Below are positions 9,119-17,823 of a stretch of 64,000 bases of DNA, piece after piece. The notes beneath the pieces are model-generated. The model did not search any database, had not been told where the DNA came from, and was given only the letters and a program-made list of their open reading frames with translations. The position numbers were made by a program, and so were the translations under genes. Source of the DNA: Gammaproteobacteria bacterium (GTDB taxonomy: Bacteria > Pseudomonadota > Gammaproteobacteria > Pseudomonadales > Halieaceae); the NCBI GenBank assembly GCA_030427485.1, contig JAUICG010000012.1, positions 85,863-149,862 of the forward strand, in the 5' to 3' direction. Numbering within the stretch: the first letter of the stretch is position 1; each line of letters starts with the position of its first letter.

Positions 9119-9865
9119 TCAGGGCATCACCCGGCCGCCATTGACGCCCAGCGTGTGACCGGTGACGTAGCCGGCGGCTTCCGACACCAGGTAGGAGCAG
9201 GCCGCGGCGATATCCTCCGGCTTGCCGGGACGGCCCATCGGTGAATTGGCTGAAGCCGCTTCAGCGTCGACATTCACCGGTGATTTGCGCAGCATCGGCG
9301 TATCGACAAAGCCGGGCGGGATATTGTTCACGGTAATACCCTTGCTGGCGTATTCCCTGGCAAGCGCTTTTGTGAACGCAACCACCGCGCCCTTGGAAGT
9401 CGCGTAGTGGGTCATCATCATCGCGCCGGTCTGGGCCGAGGAGGAGGAAATATTGACAATCCTGCCCCAGCCGGCGTCGAGCATGTCCGGAATAATCGCC
9501 TGCGAACAGAGAAAGGGCCCCATCACGTTGACCCGCAGCATTCGCTCCAGCATGTCGACCGAGATATCCAGGAACGCGTGGAAGCCGGTGATGCCGGCAT
9601 TGTTCACCAGGATGGTAATCGCGCCCAGCTCCTCGCGCGTTCGGGCCGCGCTCGCGGCGATTGCGTCGACGTCAGAGGCGTCGCCGATACAGGCGATGGC
9701 GCGGCCCCCGGCCCCGGTTATCATATTTACCGTTTCTCCGGCCCCGGATTCATCGAGATCCCACACCGCGACAGCAGCGCCGTCACTGGCCAGTTTAAGG
9801 GCGATGGCGCGGCCTATGCCACTGGCGCCGCCGGTGACTACCGCTACTTTTCCGTTCAGTGACAT
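9119..9865 (-). CDS. Short-chain dehydrogenase/reductase
   Basis: 248-residue classical SDR. TGGASGIG occupies residues 11-18, NNAG follows in the middle, and the Ser and HYATSKGA provide the catalytic Ser-Tyr-Lys. The C-terminus GHTLGVNGG matches FabG/BDH-like oxidoreductases using NAD(P). This is the first gene of the ten-gene minus-strand operon running to 421 and is divergent from the TetR gene at 10057, so its upstream region (9866-10056) likely carries the operon promoter. It probably oxidises an alcohol formed by one of the oxygenases. Confidence 0.88.
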   Translation of the reverse strand: MSLNGKVAVVTGGASGIGRAIALKLASDGAAVAVWDLDESGAGETVNMITGAGGRAIACIGDASDVDAIAASAARTREELGAITILVNNAGITGFHAFLDISVDMLERMLRVNVMGPFLCSQAIIPDMLDAGWGRIVNISSSSAQTGAMMMTHYATSKGAVVAFTKALAREYASKGITVNNIPPGFVDTPMLRKSPVNVDAEAASANSPMGRPGKPEDIAAACSYLVSEAAGYVTGHTLGVNGGRVMP

Positions 9866-10056
9866 GCTCGCTTTTCCTCGGGTTCTTATCGAATTAGCAG
9901 GGAGAGCAAGTTACTAGAAGCTATGCGAATAGTCAACAATGGTGTACACTACTTCGAAGAGGGCGGGCACGCTACACCCGTGGGGTGACGTGAAGTCGAT
10001 GCTGGTGATCAACGTGTCTGTTACTATGCCGAGTGTCTATATTGTGAGTAATTGAA
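9866..10056. promoter_or_regulatory. Divergent SDR-operon/tetR control region with two candidate operators
   Basis: 191-base non-coding gap between divergent genes. Bases 9932-9949 read GTCAACA-ATGG-TGTACAC and contain the perfect palindrome GTGTACAC (9942-9949). Bases 10008-10025 read ATCAACG-TGTC-TGTTACT. Both resemble, imperfectly, the cleaner inverted repeats at 26052 and 40487 (RTCAACR-N4-TGTTNAT). A possible -10 (TATATT) lies at 10038-10043 for the TetR gene. Binding of the adjacent TetR protein is inferred from position only. Confidence 0.4.
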
Positions 10057-10725
10057 ATGTCAGAACCCCACAAACCGACTCGCCGCAACAATACCGACCC
10101 GGAATCCACGCGCAGGGAAATACTCCAGGCAGCGCTCGAAGTGCTGGCCAAGGATGGGCCGGAAAGCCTCAGCGTGACGCAGGTGGCGCGCCTCGCGGGT
10201 GTCAACCGCGGTACCGCCTACCAGCATTTTCCCACGCGGGAGGATCTGGCCCACGCGACCACCGCGTGGGTCAGCGAGCGAATTTACGAGGAGTTCTACG
10301 GCGATTTCGAAGAGTTGTCCGAGAAAAACGAGGTCTTCCCCTCGGATGTCGCGATGGAGCGGCTATCCGACTTTGCGATGAACAACCCGGAATTGAGTCG
10401 CGCCTGGCTCTTCGATGTGATGTCGACCAAGGGCGTGGTGACCGACCCGTTCTGGAAACGCTACGTGCACGAACTCGAGCAGTTTTCGAAATCCGGCTAC
10501 GGCCGGGAAGATATCGACATCGAGGTGTTTGCGTTCATCACGCTCTCCAGCGCGTTTTTGTGGCCGATCTGGGTCGGCGCGCATTCCAAAGGCTCCAAGT
10601 CCAGGAGCAGGATGCAGCAGCGCTTTGTCGACGAGATGTTGCGCCTGTCGATGTATGGCACACTCATCCCGGAGAAACACGCGGCCCTGATGGAGCGCTT
10701 CGCGAAAACCGGCAAGGCCGGTTGA
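10057..10725 (+). CDS. TetR/AcrR-family transcriptional regulator
   Basis: 222-residue one-component regulator. The N-terminal helix-turn-helix (about residues 23-68) reads EILQAALEVLAKDG, then VTQVARLAGVNRGTAYQHFPTRE, the classic TetR pattern; the remaining residues form the ligand-binding helical domain. It is divergent from the SDR-to-VOC operon and convergent with the ligase gene ending at 10765. By position it should control the divergent operon and itself, with a pathway CoA ester or steroid/terpenoid-like intermediate as plausible ligand (inference). Confidence 0.9.
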   Translation: MSEPHKPTRRNNTDPESTRREILQAALEVLAKDGPESLSVTQVARLAGVNRGTAYQHFPTREDLAHATTAWVSERIYEEFYGDFEELSEKNEVFPSDVAMERLSDFAMNNPELSRAWLFDVMSTKGVVTDPFWKRYVHELEQFSKSGYGREDIDIEVFAFITLSSAFLWPIWVGAHSKGSKSRSRMQQRFVDEMLRLSMYGTLIPEKHAALMERFAKTGKAG

Positions 10726-10764
10726 TACCCGTGCTGCCGTGACGCCGGGCCGTCGATACGACGC

Positions 10765-12288
10765 TTACTGGAATACGGCCCTGACCTTCGCCTTGAGCAC
10801 CTTGCCGGTGGCTGTCTTGGGCAGTTCGTCCAGCACCCGGTAGTGCTTCGGCCGCTTGAACCTCGCCAGGTGATCCTGGCAGAATCGGTCGATGTCTGCG
10901 GTGTCGATCGCAGCGCCCGGTTGCGGGACCAGCGCAGCGGCCACCGACTCTCCCCACAGCGCGTCGGTTATACCGAGCACACAGGCCTCCCGCACAGCCG
11001 TGTGCTGCAGCAGTACTTCCTCGACCTCGCGCGGGTAGATGTTGGTGCCGCCGCTGATGATCAGGTCTTTGGAACGATCCTTCAGCGTGAGCACGTTGTC
11101 GCTGTCGAAGCAGCCGATGTCCCCGGTGTGCAGCCAGCCGTTGCGCAGGGTTTCAGCGCTCGCGCCCTCGTTGTGCCAGTAGCCGCTCATCACGGTGTCG
11201 CCGCGCACCACGATTTCGCCCGACTCACCGGCGGGCAGGGGGGTGCCGTCAGCGCCGATCACGGCCACTTCCACATCGCGAAACGGCTTGCCCACCGAGC
11301 CGAGGAAATCCAGCGCATTGTTCTCGAAGGCCTGGTACATCTGCTGCTTGTTCATCGCGGTGATGGTCATTGGCGTTTCGCCCTGGCCGTAGATCTGAGC
11401 CAGTTTGGGGCCGAATTTCTGCAGCGCGCTGAGGCAGTCCTGGACGTAGAGTGGCCCGCCGCCAAGCACCAGCGTCTTCAGGCCGGGCAGGCTGCCCGTC
11501 GACGGATTGGCGAGGAGTCGCTGCAGCATCGTGGGTGCGGCAAACAGGGTGCAGTGTTGAAAATGGTCGACCAGTTCGAGCAGTTCGTCTTCCTTGAACT
11601 TGCCCGATAGCGGTACCACCTGGGACGCCCCTTTGATCACGTGAGGTATGATGTACAGGCCGGAACCGTGGCTCATCGGCGCCGCGTGGACGAGATTGTC
11701 CCGGTCGCTTACCTCATCCACGTCACAGAAGTAGCAGTCGGCCATCGCCAGCAGGTTGCGGTGCGACAGCGTGGCGCCTTTCGGGCGCCCGGTGGTGCCG
11801 CTGGTGTAGAACAGCCAGGCCGGAAGTGCTGCGTCCTGTGGTGTTGCCGGCAGGGTGTTCTCGTCAGCGTCCTCGATCGATGCCGAGACTTCCGGGGACC
11901 CGACAGCCAGCAGTTTGACCGCGGCGCCGGCAGCGGCGGTGGCCTGCCGCAGGGTGTCCGCCAGGTCCGCGGTGACGAAGCAGACCCGTGCGCCCGAGTG
12001 TTCCAGCATGTACTGGAAGTCGGACGCGTGGCCCTTGGCATTCATCGGCACGGCAATCGCGCCGAGGCGCCAGCAGGCGTACAGAATCTCGACGAACTGG
12101 GGGCAGTTGCCCATCGCCAGGCCGACGCAATCGCCCTGGGAGATACCCAGTTGCTGCATCGCCGCGGCGAGTTTTTGCGTCCTGCGTTCGAGATCACGCC
12201 ACGAGAGATACGGCGCCTTTCCGTGGTATATGGCGATCCTGTCGCCCAGCGCTGTGGCCGAGTGACCCAGGGAGTCTGCGATATTCAC
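10765..12288 (-). CDS. AMP-forming fatty-acid/aryl-CoA ligase
   Basis: 507-residue ANL-superfamily ligase with the canonical phosphate loop FYTSGTTGRPKGAT, the hinge region LHTGDIG, and the C-terminal catalytic lysine in PKTATGKVLKAK. It forms an acyl-CoA from a free acid with ATP. It is the last gene of the minus-strand operon that starts with the ligase at 16807, 31 bases after the enoyl-CoA hydratase gene. Its normal motifs contrast with the divergent loops of the other two ligases in the window. Confidence 0.9.
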   Translation of the reverse strand: MNIADSLGHSATALGDRIAIYHGKAPYLSWRDLERRTQKLAAAMQQLGISQGDCVGLAMGNCPQFVEILYACWRLGAIAVPMNAKGHASDFQYMLEHSGARVCFVTADLADTLRQATAAAGAAVKLLAVGSPEVSASIEDADENTLPATPQDAALPAWLFYTSGTTGRPKGATLSHRNLLAMADCYFCDVDEVSDRDNLVHAAPMSHGSGLYIIPHVIKGASQVVPLSGKFKEDELLELVDHFQHCTLFAAPTMLQRLLANPSTGSLPGLKTLVLGGGPLYVQDCLSALQKFGPKLAQIYGQGETPMTITAMNKQQMYQAFENNALDFLGSVGKPFRDVEVAVIGADGTPLPAGESGEIVVRGDTVMSGYWHNEGASAETLRNGWLHTGDIGCFDSDNVLTLKDRSKDLIISGGTNIYPREVEEVLLQHTAVREACVLGITDALWGESVAAALVPQPGAAIDTADIDRFCQDHLARFKRPKHYRVLDELPKTATGKVLKAKVRAVFQ

Positions 12289-12319
12289 AGGAATTTACCC
12301 GCCCGCGTTGACAGGCATG

Positions 12320-13087
12320 TCAGCGACCCTGCCACTGCGGCCGCCGCTTCTCGGCAAACGCCCGGGGCCCCTCCTGGGCATCTTCGCTGTTGTAGCAGTA
12401 CTCGGAGGCATGCCTGGCCGCCTGCAGCGCCGCCGAGCGGCCCATCTCGGTCGACAGCATCACGGTCTCCCGCGCCGCCCGCACCGACAGCGGGGCGCCA
12501 TCGAGAATCTCGTTGGCCAACTCTATCGCCGCATCCAGCAGTTGCCCGGGTTCGGCGAGTCGATTCACCAGCCCGATCTCGTAGGCGCGCTGCGCGCTGA
12601 TGGGCTTGCCGGTGAGCAGTATCTCCATCATGATCCGCTGCGGAATCATATGGATCAGCGGGGCGGCCCACGGCGAGCTTCTCCCGACCTTGACTTCGGT
12701 GACAGCGAATTTCGCGCTGGTACTGGCGACGCAGAGATCGCAGGCCTGGGCAATCATCCAGCCGCCCGCGAAGGCTACGCCGTTGACAGCGGCAATCGTC
12801 GGCTTGGACAGCTCCACCGTATCATAGGGCTGCGGAAACATGTCCCGCGGCGGTACCTTCATCCCGGTTTCGACCATTTCCTTCAGGTCGCCGCCGGCGC
12901 AAAAAGCCTTTTCGCCGGCGCCGGTGAGAATCGCCACGCGCAGTTCGGGGCTGCGCTCGAATCGCTCCCAGGCGTCGAACAGCCCCGCGCGAATCTCCCG
13001 GCTCAACGCATTGCGCGTGTCCGGTCGGTTCAGTGTAATGATCGCGATGCCGTCATCGCGCGCGTCAAACAGTACCGCGTCGCCCAT
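12320..13087 (-). CDS. Enoyl-CoA hydratase/isomerase family protein
   Basis: 255-residue crotonase-fold enzyme. The oxyanion-hole segments are AFCAGGDLKEM and GVAFAGGWMIA, the latter with Gly-Gly-Trp where many members have Gly-Gly-Gly. The family hydrates or isomerises enoyl-CoA esters. It lies between an MFE-2-type SDR (38 bases upstream) and a CoA ligase (31 bases downstream), fitting the hydration step of beta-oxidation. The exact reaction (hydratase, isomerase or hydrolase) cannot be assigned. Confidence 0.88.
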   Translation of the reverse strand: MGDAVLFDARDDGIAIITLNRPDTRNALSREIRAGLFDAWERFERSPELRVAILTGAGEKAFCAGGDLKEMVETGMKVPPRDMFPQPYDTVELSKPTIAAVNGVAFAGGWMIAQACDLCVASTSAKFAVTEVKVGRSSPWAAPLIHMIPQRIMMEILLTGKPISAQRAYEIGLVNRLAEPGQLLDAAIELANEILDGAPLSVRAARETVMLSTEMGRSAALQAARHASEYCYNSEDAQEGPRAFAEKRRPQWQGR

Positions 13088-13125
13088 GTGTATCCCTGTC
13101 CCTGCTGATTGAAAGTTGCCGACAA

Positions 13126-14049
13126 CTATACCGGGTCGTCGGGCGTGTTCGCCATAGCGAAACTGTAGCGCAGATGATCGATGTGACCGGAGGGGACGAC
13201 CGGGAAAACCACCGGCTCCGAGGAGTTTCGGATGGTGTCGATCTGTTCGGCGACCTGTTCGATGCTCCAGTCCGCTTGATAGACGCCGGGCGTCTCGGTC
13301 GCGTAGGCGCGGGCCATGCGGCCGCCAATCGCGATCAGCATTTCTCCCGAGACAGAGCAGGATTCATGGGCCAGCCAGCCCACCGCGGGGGCAACGAGTT
13401 CAGGCTGCATCGGCGGGTAGGCACTGGTGTCCAGCCCGTCGGCCATGCGCGTTACCGCTGCCGGAATGATGACATTGCTTTTCACGCCGTGCGCCGCACC
13501 TTCCAGCGCCGCGACATTCGCCAGGCCGATCAGGCCCGCCTTGGCGACACAGTAGTTGGCCACGTTCTGGTTGCCGTACAAGGCGTTGATCGACGCGGTC
13601 AGCACGATGCGCCCGTAACCGGCTTTGCACATTGCCGGGAATGCCGCGCGCACGACATGGAAGCCGCCGCGCAGATGCACGTCCAGGACAGTTTCGAAAT
13701 CCTCGACGCTCATCTCGGCGAGCGGCGCGCGGCGAACGATACCGGCGTTATGGATCAGGATATCGATGCGACCGTAGTGTTGCAGCGCGTCGTCGGCAAT
13801 GGCCTGCCCGCCCTCGGGCGTGGCCACGGATGCGGTACTGGCGACCGCGTCGCCGCCAGCGTCCCGGATCTCCCGCACAACCTCAGCGGCAGGGCCTTCA
13901 TCGGTGGCTTCTCCCTGCATGCTGACACCGGGATCGTTGACGACCACTTTTGCGCCCCGGGAGGCGAGCAGCAGGGCATAGGCCCGGCCCAGCCCCCTGC
14001 CGGCGCCGGTTATCACCGCGACGCGATCGTCGAATCGTAACTCCGTCAT
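13126..14049 (-). CDS. MFE-2-type SDR (3-hydroxyacyl-CoA dehydrogenase-like)
   Basis: 307-residue SDR, clearly a paralogue of the protein at 868-1794: both share TGAGRGLGRAYALLLA, VVVNDPGV, VLDVHLRG.FHVVR and the same C-terminal extension. Tyr/Lys are in NYCVAKAGL. The hydroxyacyl-CoA dehydrogenase half of multifunctional enzyme type 2 has this sequence type. It is adjacent (36 bases) to a hot-dog hydratase-like gene, so the two together reproduce as separate genes the domain pair that is fused in eukaryotic MFE-2. Confidence 0.88.
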   Translation of the reverse strand: MTELRFDDRVAVITGAGRGLGRAYALLLASRGAKVVVNDPGVSMQGEATDEGPAAEVVREIRDAGGDAVASTASVATPEGGQAIADDALQHYGRIDILIHNAGIVRRAPLAEMSVEDFETVLDVHLRGGFHVVRAAFPAMCKAGYGRIVLTASINALYGNQNVANYCVAKAGLIGLANVAALEGAAHGVKSNVIIPAAVTRMADGLDTSAYPPMQPELVAPAVGWLAHESCSVSGEMLIAIGGRMARAYATETPGVYQADWSIEQVAEQIDTIRNSSEPVVFPVVPSGHIDHLRYSFAMANTPDDPV

Positions 14050-14085
14050 TGCAAAACCCCTGTCGGTCCCGGTTTCGTGCGGGGA

Positions 14086-15213
14086 TTATCCCCGGCTGGG
14101 CAATTCCACGACCGCCGCACCCGACGCGGACAGCTCGCCGCGATGGGTTTCAGCGCGCTGGGCGATTTCCACCAGGTGCTTGCCGTCTTCCTCGAACTTG
14201 CGCGTTACCGTGCCGTCGATCAGTACCACGTCACCGTCCGGGTTGTGCCGGCGTATCTGGCACTTGCTCTTGTGCAGGAAGCCGTCGTCGCCCATCCAGT
14301 TGGTGAGCTGGTGGGTGAGCCAGGAGCAGCGCTCCGGACCGTAATCGTAGGCGCCGGGCGCGCCGACGGCGAGCGCGAAATCCTCGTCCCAGTGAACGCG
14401 CTCGGGGCAGTCGGGCACATTGAAGCGGTTCTTGATGCCGAGGCCGGGGTGCTTCTGCTGCATCTTCCACGCCAGCTTGTTGGCGCGGATGTAGAGGCCG
14501 CCCCAGCCCTGTGCGTAACAGATGAAACCGGTCACCGTCATCGGGCCCTTCATCATGCGGGGGAGTTCATCACCTTCCTGCACATCCTCCCAGTAGCGGG
14601 GGGTGGCGCCGCGAATTTCCTCGGCGGCATACAGCTTGCCCAGGTTCGCCAGTTCCTCGTCGGTGAAGGGCTCCACCACCCCTTTTACGTCGGTGTACTT
14701 GGTGCCGCGTTCACGCGCTTCATCGCGGTCGGTGCGGAACACCCAGCTGTCAGCCCCGGCGACCTTGTCCCCGTGCTGGTTGAAGAAGTCCACATGGTAG
14801 ATCTGCTGGAACGAGCGGCCGGCGAATCGTGTCTGGTGTTCGATCAGGTCCTTCAGGTGGGCCTCGGTGGTAATCGTATCGTTGCGCAGCACGGGTTTGT
14901 GCCAGGTCCAGTCGGCGCCGGCCCACATCGCGTGAATCCCTGAAAGCCCGCCACAGTAGCCGGAGATGATCCGGTCGGTCGAGAACAGGAAGCTGGGCAG
15001 CGCGACAATCGAGCCGTACTTTGTGTTCGCCGCGTAGTCGGGATCACACCACAGCGGGTTGTCATCACCTATACCGTGGGCGTAGTGGCGTATCGCGTCA
15101 CGGGTTGCCTCGTGGTTCCACGGCTCGATGGTGTCGGTGATCTTCACGCCAATACGACTGCGGAGATCGTCCAGGCCCTGTTCGGTTATTTTCGGAAATC
15201 GGTCGGCTGACAT
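14086..15213 (-). CDS. MaoC-like / FAS1-type dehydratase (double hot-dog)
   Basis: 375-residue protein with two hot-dog-like halves. The N-terminal half (about 25-170) has NPLWCDPDYA, RNDTITTEAHL and a closing strand, as in the FAS1-like dehydratase domain. The C-terminal half (about 200-370) has YWEDVQEGDELP and GAYDYGPERCSWL. Members hydrate 2-enoyl-CoA to (R)-3-hydroxyacyl-CoA; a related role is known for steroid side-chain hydratases. It lies between a CoA ligase and an MFE-2-type SDR in the same operon. Hydratase activity on a bulky acyl-CoA is inferred. Confidence 0.78.
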   Translation of the reverse strand: MSADRFPKITEQGLDDLRSRIGVKITDTIEPWNHEATRDAIRHYAHGIGDDNPLWCDPDYAANTKYGSIVALPSFLFSTDRIISGYCGGLSGIHAMWAGADWTWHKPVLRNDTITTEAHLKDLIEHQTRFAGRSFQQIYHVDFFNQHGDKVAGADSWVFRTDRDEARERGTKYTDVKGVVEPFTDEELANLGKLYAAEEIRGATPRYWEDVQEGDELPRMMKGPMTVTGFICYAQGWGGLYIRANKLAWKMQQKHPGLGIKNRFNVPDCPERVHWDEDFALAVGAPGAYDYGPERCSWLTHQLTNWMGDDGFLHKSKCQIRRHNPDGDVVLIDGTVTRKFEEDGKHLVEIAQRAETHRGELSASGAAVVELPSRG

Positions 15214-15247
15214 AGTGTAGTTCTCCTTGGATAGCTATCTGAAGTCT

Positions 15248-16807
15248 TCAGTTGTGGGCCGCGGCAGCGGCTTCCCGGTCACGCAGTACCTTGCGGTGGA
15301 CCTTGCCGGCGGGGGTTTTGGGTAGTTCATCCACGAACACGATGTGCCGGGGATATTCATGCTGCGCCAGGCGCTGGCGCGTGAAATTCTGCAGTTCCTC
15401 TATGTAGGCGTCGTCGGGTGCGCGCCTGCTGACGACAAACGCCTTGGCGACCTGCCCGCGCGTCTCGTCGGGCACGCCGATGACCGCGACCTCCTGGACG
15501 TCATCGTGCTTCAACAGGGTGTTCTCTATCTCCACCGCGCTCATGGTCCAGCCGGCTGAAATGATAACGTCGTCGGCGCGACCGCAGTGATACAGGTAGC
15601 CGCTCGCGTCAACTTTGGCAAGGTCCTTGGTCGTCTCCCAGTGGTCGCGTTTCCACAGCATCAGTTCGCCCACTTCGTCGGGCGCCGTCGGCGTGCCGTC
15701 CGCCCTGTGCACCTCGAGTTTCAGTCCCGGTATGGGCTTGCCCAGCGCTCCCGGCTTGACCTCGTAGTCCTGTGCCCCGGGAAAGTTGACCAGCACCACG
15801 CCGATCTCCGTGGTGCCGTACATGCTGCAGGCCGGGGTGTGAAACGTGTCCTCGATGAACTCAAGCGTCGCCGGGTCACAGGGTTCGCCGGTGAAGGACA
15901 GTTTCTCCAGCGCGAATTTGAATTTTCCCGCTTCGCCGGAGTTTTTCATCATCCGGTAATGCGTGGCGGCGGCCGACATATTGGTGATTCTATAGTCCTG
16001 CAGCCCTTTCATCAGTCGCACGGGGTCGAAGCGGCCGGCGAAAGTACCCGTGGTGACACCCAGTGCCAGCGGCGCCAGCGTGCCGTGCCACAGGCCGTGG
16101 CCCCACGCGGGAGAGGACGGGCAGAAGTATTCGTCGCCAGGCCGGATGCCGGTACCGTACAGCGCGGCGTACATCAGCGTAACGATCGAGCGGTGGGTAT
16201 GCTTCACCGCGGCGGGCAGTTCGCGTGTCGTGCCAGAGGTGTACTGGAACACGGCGAGGTCGTCGGCCCGCGTGTTGCCGGCAAAATGGGTCGGGTAGTG
16301 ACTGATCTGTTCGAGCAGGCTGGCGTCCGCGGTGACGACGCGCAAGTCCTCTACCTGGTTGGCGATGTCCGCTTTTTCCGCATTGGTCACCAGCAGGCGC
16401 GGTTTGCAATCGTCGACGCGCAGGCGCAGGCCATCCAGGCCGAAAAGCGTGAACAGGGGTACGCTGATAGCACCCATCATCATGGCGCCAAACAGGCTGG
16501 TGTAAAAAGGCAGTGAAGGTTCCAGCATGAAGGCGATCCGGTCGCCGGGCTCGATGCCGTTGTCGACCAGCCAGTGCGCAAACTGCGCGGAACTCGCGGC
16601 AATCACATCGAAGCTGAGGATTTCATCGCTGCCATCGGCGTGCGCGATGCGCACCGCTGTGCGACCCGTGCCGTCGGCGTGGCGGGTCATGCATTCGTGG
16701 GCGATATTCAGGTAGTCGCGATCGCCGTCAAACAACTCCCACAACGCGGCAGAACTGGCGTGCGCCAGCGCATCCGCGTAAGAGGTGTATTCAGTCAGTT
16801 TTGGCAT
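15248..16807 (-). CDS. AMP-forming CoA ligase (benzoate/acetyl-CoA ligase-like)
   Basis: 519-residue ANL-family ligase. The phosphate loop reads QYTSGTTRELPAAV, so the usual PKG is replaced, a variation seen in benzoate-CoA-ligase-type enzymes. MYGTTEIG and the C-terminal PKTPAGKVHRKVLRDRE with its catalytic Lys are intact. ATG 16807 (MPKLTEYTSYADAL) is preceded by GGTGGA; the in-frame start at 16867 adds residues without similarity. First gene of the minus-strand beta-oxidation operon, divergent from the IclR gene at 16968, hence probably its direct target. Confidence 0.86.
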   Translation of the reverse strand: MPKLTEYTSYADALAHASSAALWELFDGDRDYLNIAHECMTRHADGTGRTAVRIAHADGSDEILSFDVIAASSAQFAHWLVDNGIEPGDRIAFMLEPSLPFYTSLFGAMMMGAISVPLFTLFGLDGLRLRVDDCKPRLLVTNAEKADIANQVEDLRVVTADASLLEQISHYPTHFAGNTRADDLAVFQYTSGTTRELPAAVKHTHRSIVTLMYAALYGTGIRPGDEYFCPSSPAWGHGLWHGTLAPLALGVTTGTFAGRFDPVRLMKGLQDYRITNMSAAATHYRMMKNSGEAGKFKFALEKLSFTGEPCDPATLEFIEDTFHTPACSMYGTTEIGVVLVNFPGAQDYEVKPGALGKPIPGLKLEVHRADGTPTAPDEVGELMLWKRDHWETTKDLAKVDASGYLYHCGRADDVIISAGWTMSAVEIENTLLKHDDVQEVAVIGVPDETRGQVAKAFVVSRRAPDDAYIEELQNFTRQRLAQHEYPRHIVFVDELPKTPAGKVHRKVLRDREAAAAAHN

Positions 16808-16967
16808 TGATCCACCGCCGGATTGTTTGAATTTGACGCTGCTTCTCAGGAGGGGGCACAATGCCACAAAAAATTTTTGTTGTAAATACTGAATAATATT
16901 CTATATATTGAATATCTGGTCGGCTGCTGAATGGCCCCGGCCTATACGAATGCAACACGGAGTTACC
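16808..16967. promoter_or_regulatory. Divergent ligase/iclR promoter region with inverted repeat
   Basis: 160-base AT-rich gap between divergent genes. Bases 16896-16915 form ATATTC-N8-GAATAT, a perfect 6-base-arm inverted repeat in the middle of the AT-rich stretch 16871-16915. IclR-family proteins usually bind such sites near their own gene. GGAG at about 16959-16962 is the ribosome site of the IclR gene. The promoter elements themselves cannot be assigned with confidence. Confidence 0.4.
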
Positions 16968-17783
16968 ATGACCACGCGAACAAGGCGCACTTCCGAGGAA
17001 GACCGTAAACTCGCCAAAACCCTGAAAGAGAGCAAGGCGCCGGCCATCTCACGCGCCGCCGCCATTTTGCGGCTGTTGGGAAAGAGCGAGGCGCCGCTGG
17101 GTCTGCAGGCGATAGCCCGCGCGCTGGGATTGGTGCCGAGCACCTGCCTCTACGTGCTCAGGGCGCTGGTCGCGGAAGAGTTCGTGGCTTTCGATCCCGA
17201 TACCAAGCGCTACTCGCTGGAGGCGGGGGTACTCACGCTCGCGCGGCACTGGCTCAAGCGCAACCAGTTTACGGACCTGGTGCAACCCGAACTGGATCGT
17301 CTCAGCCAGGCGTTTGACGTGACGATGCTCGGGGTGAATATCGTGGGCCTGGATCACATGATTGTCGTCGCCGTTTCGCAATCGGGGAACAACTTCCAGC
17401 TCAGCGCGCAGATCGGTAGTCGCTTTCCGGCATTGATCAGCGCCACTGGCCGCTGTATCGCGGCATTCGGCGGTTACCCGGATGCTGAACTGGAATCGCG
17501 CTTCAATACCCTGCGCTGGGATGATCCGCCGACGCTGGACGAGTGGAAGGGACAGGTCGAGCAGACGCGGGCGCAGGGCTTTGGCGTCGATGAGGGCAAT
17601 TACATAACCGGTGTGACCGTGGTTGCCGCCCCCGTCTGGAAGTCGCGCGGCGCCCTCAGCCATGCGGTGGTGGCCACCGGCATCGGTAGCGCCCTGAAGC
17701 GAACGGGCCTGCCGCCACTGCAGGATGCATTGCTGTCTTCGGCGCAAACACTGACGGTGCAGCTCGGCGGGGAGCCCGCGTAG
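16968..17783 (+). CDS. IclR-family transcriptional regulator
   Basis: 271-residue regulator with an N-terminal winged helix (ISRAAAILRLLGKSEAPLGLQAIARALGLVPSTCLYVLRAL) and a C-terminal GAF-like effector domain (VGLDHMIVVAVSQSG to the end). ATG 16968 follows GGAG by 5 bases; the in-frame ATG at 16908 lies inside the inverted repeat and is rejected. IclR proteins respond to small aromatic or short-chain acids. It is divergent from the ligase/hydratase operon and is followed 40 bases later by a luciferase-like monooxygenase gene. Confidence 0.9.
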   Translation: MTTRTRRTSEEDRKLAKTLKESKAPAISRAAAILRLLGKSEAPLGLQAIARALGLVPSTCLYVLRALVAEEFVAFDPDTKRYSLEAGVLTLARHWLKRNQFTDLVQPELDRLSQAFDVTMLGVNIVGLDHMIVVAVSQSGNNFQLSAQIGSRFPALISATGRCIAAFGGYPDAELESRFNTLRWDDPPTLDEWKGQVEQTRAQGFGVDEGNYITGVTVVAAPVWKSRGALSHAVVATGIGSALKRTGLPPLQDALLSSAQTLTVQLGGEPA

Positions 17784-17823
17784 CTGCGCCACGGAAACGA
17801 TACCCTGACGGGAGGAGGCCGGT

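Noticed and set aside
13114..13127. AGTTG-CCGA-CAACT inverted repeat before the enoyl-CoA hydratase
   Set aside because: Arms are only five bases and it overlaps the upstream SDR stop; likely chance.
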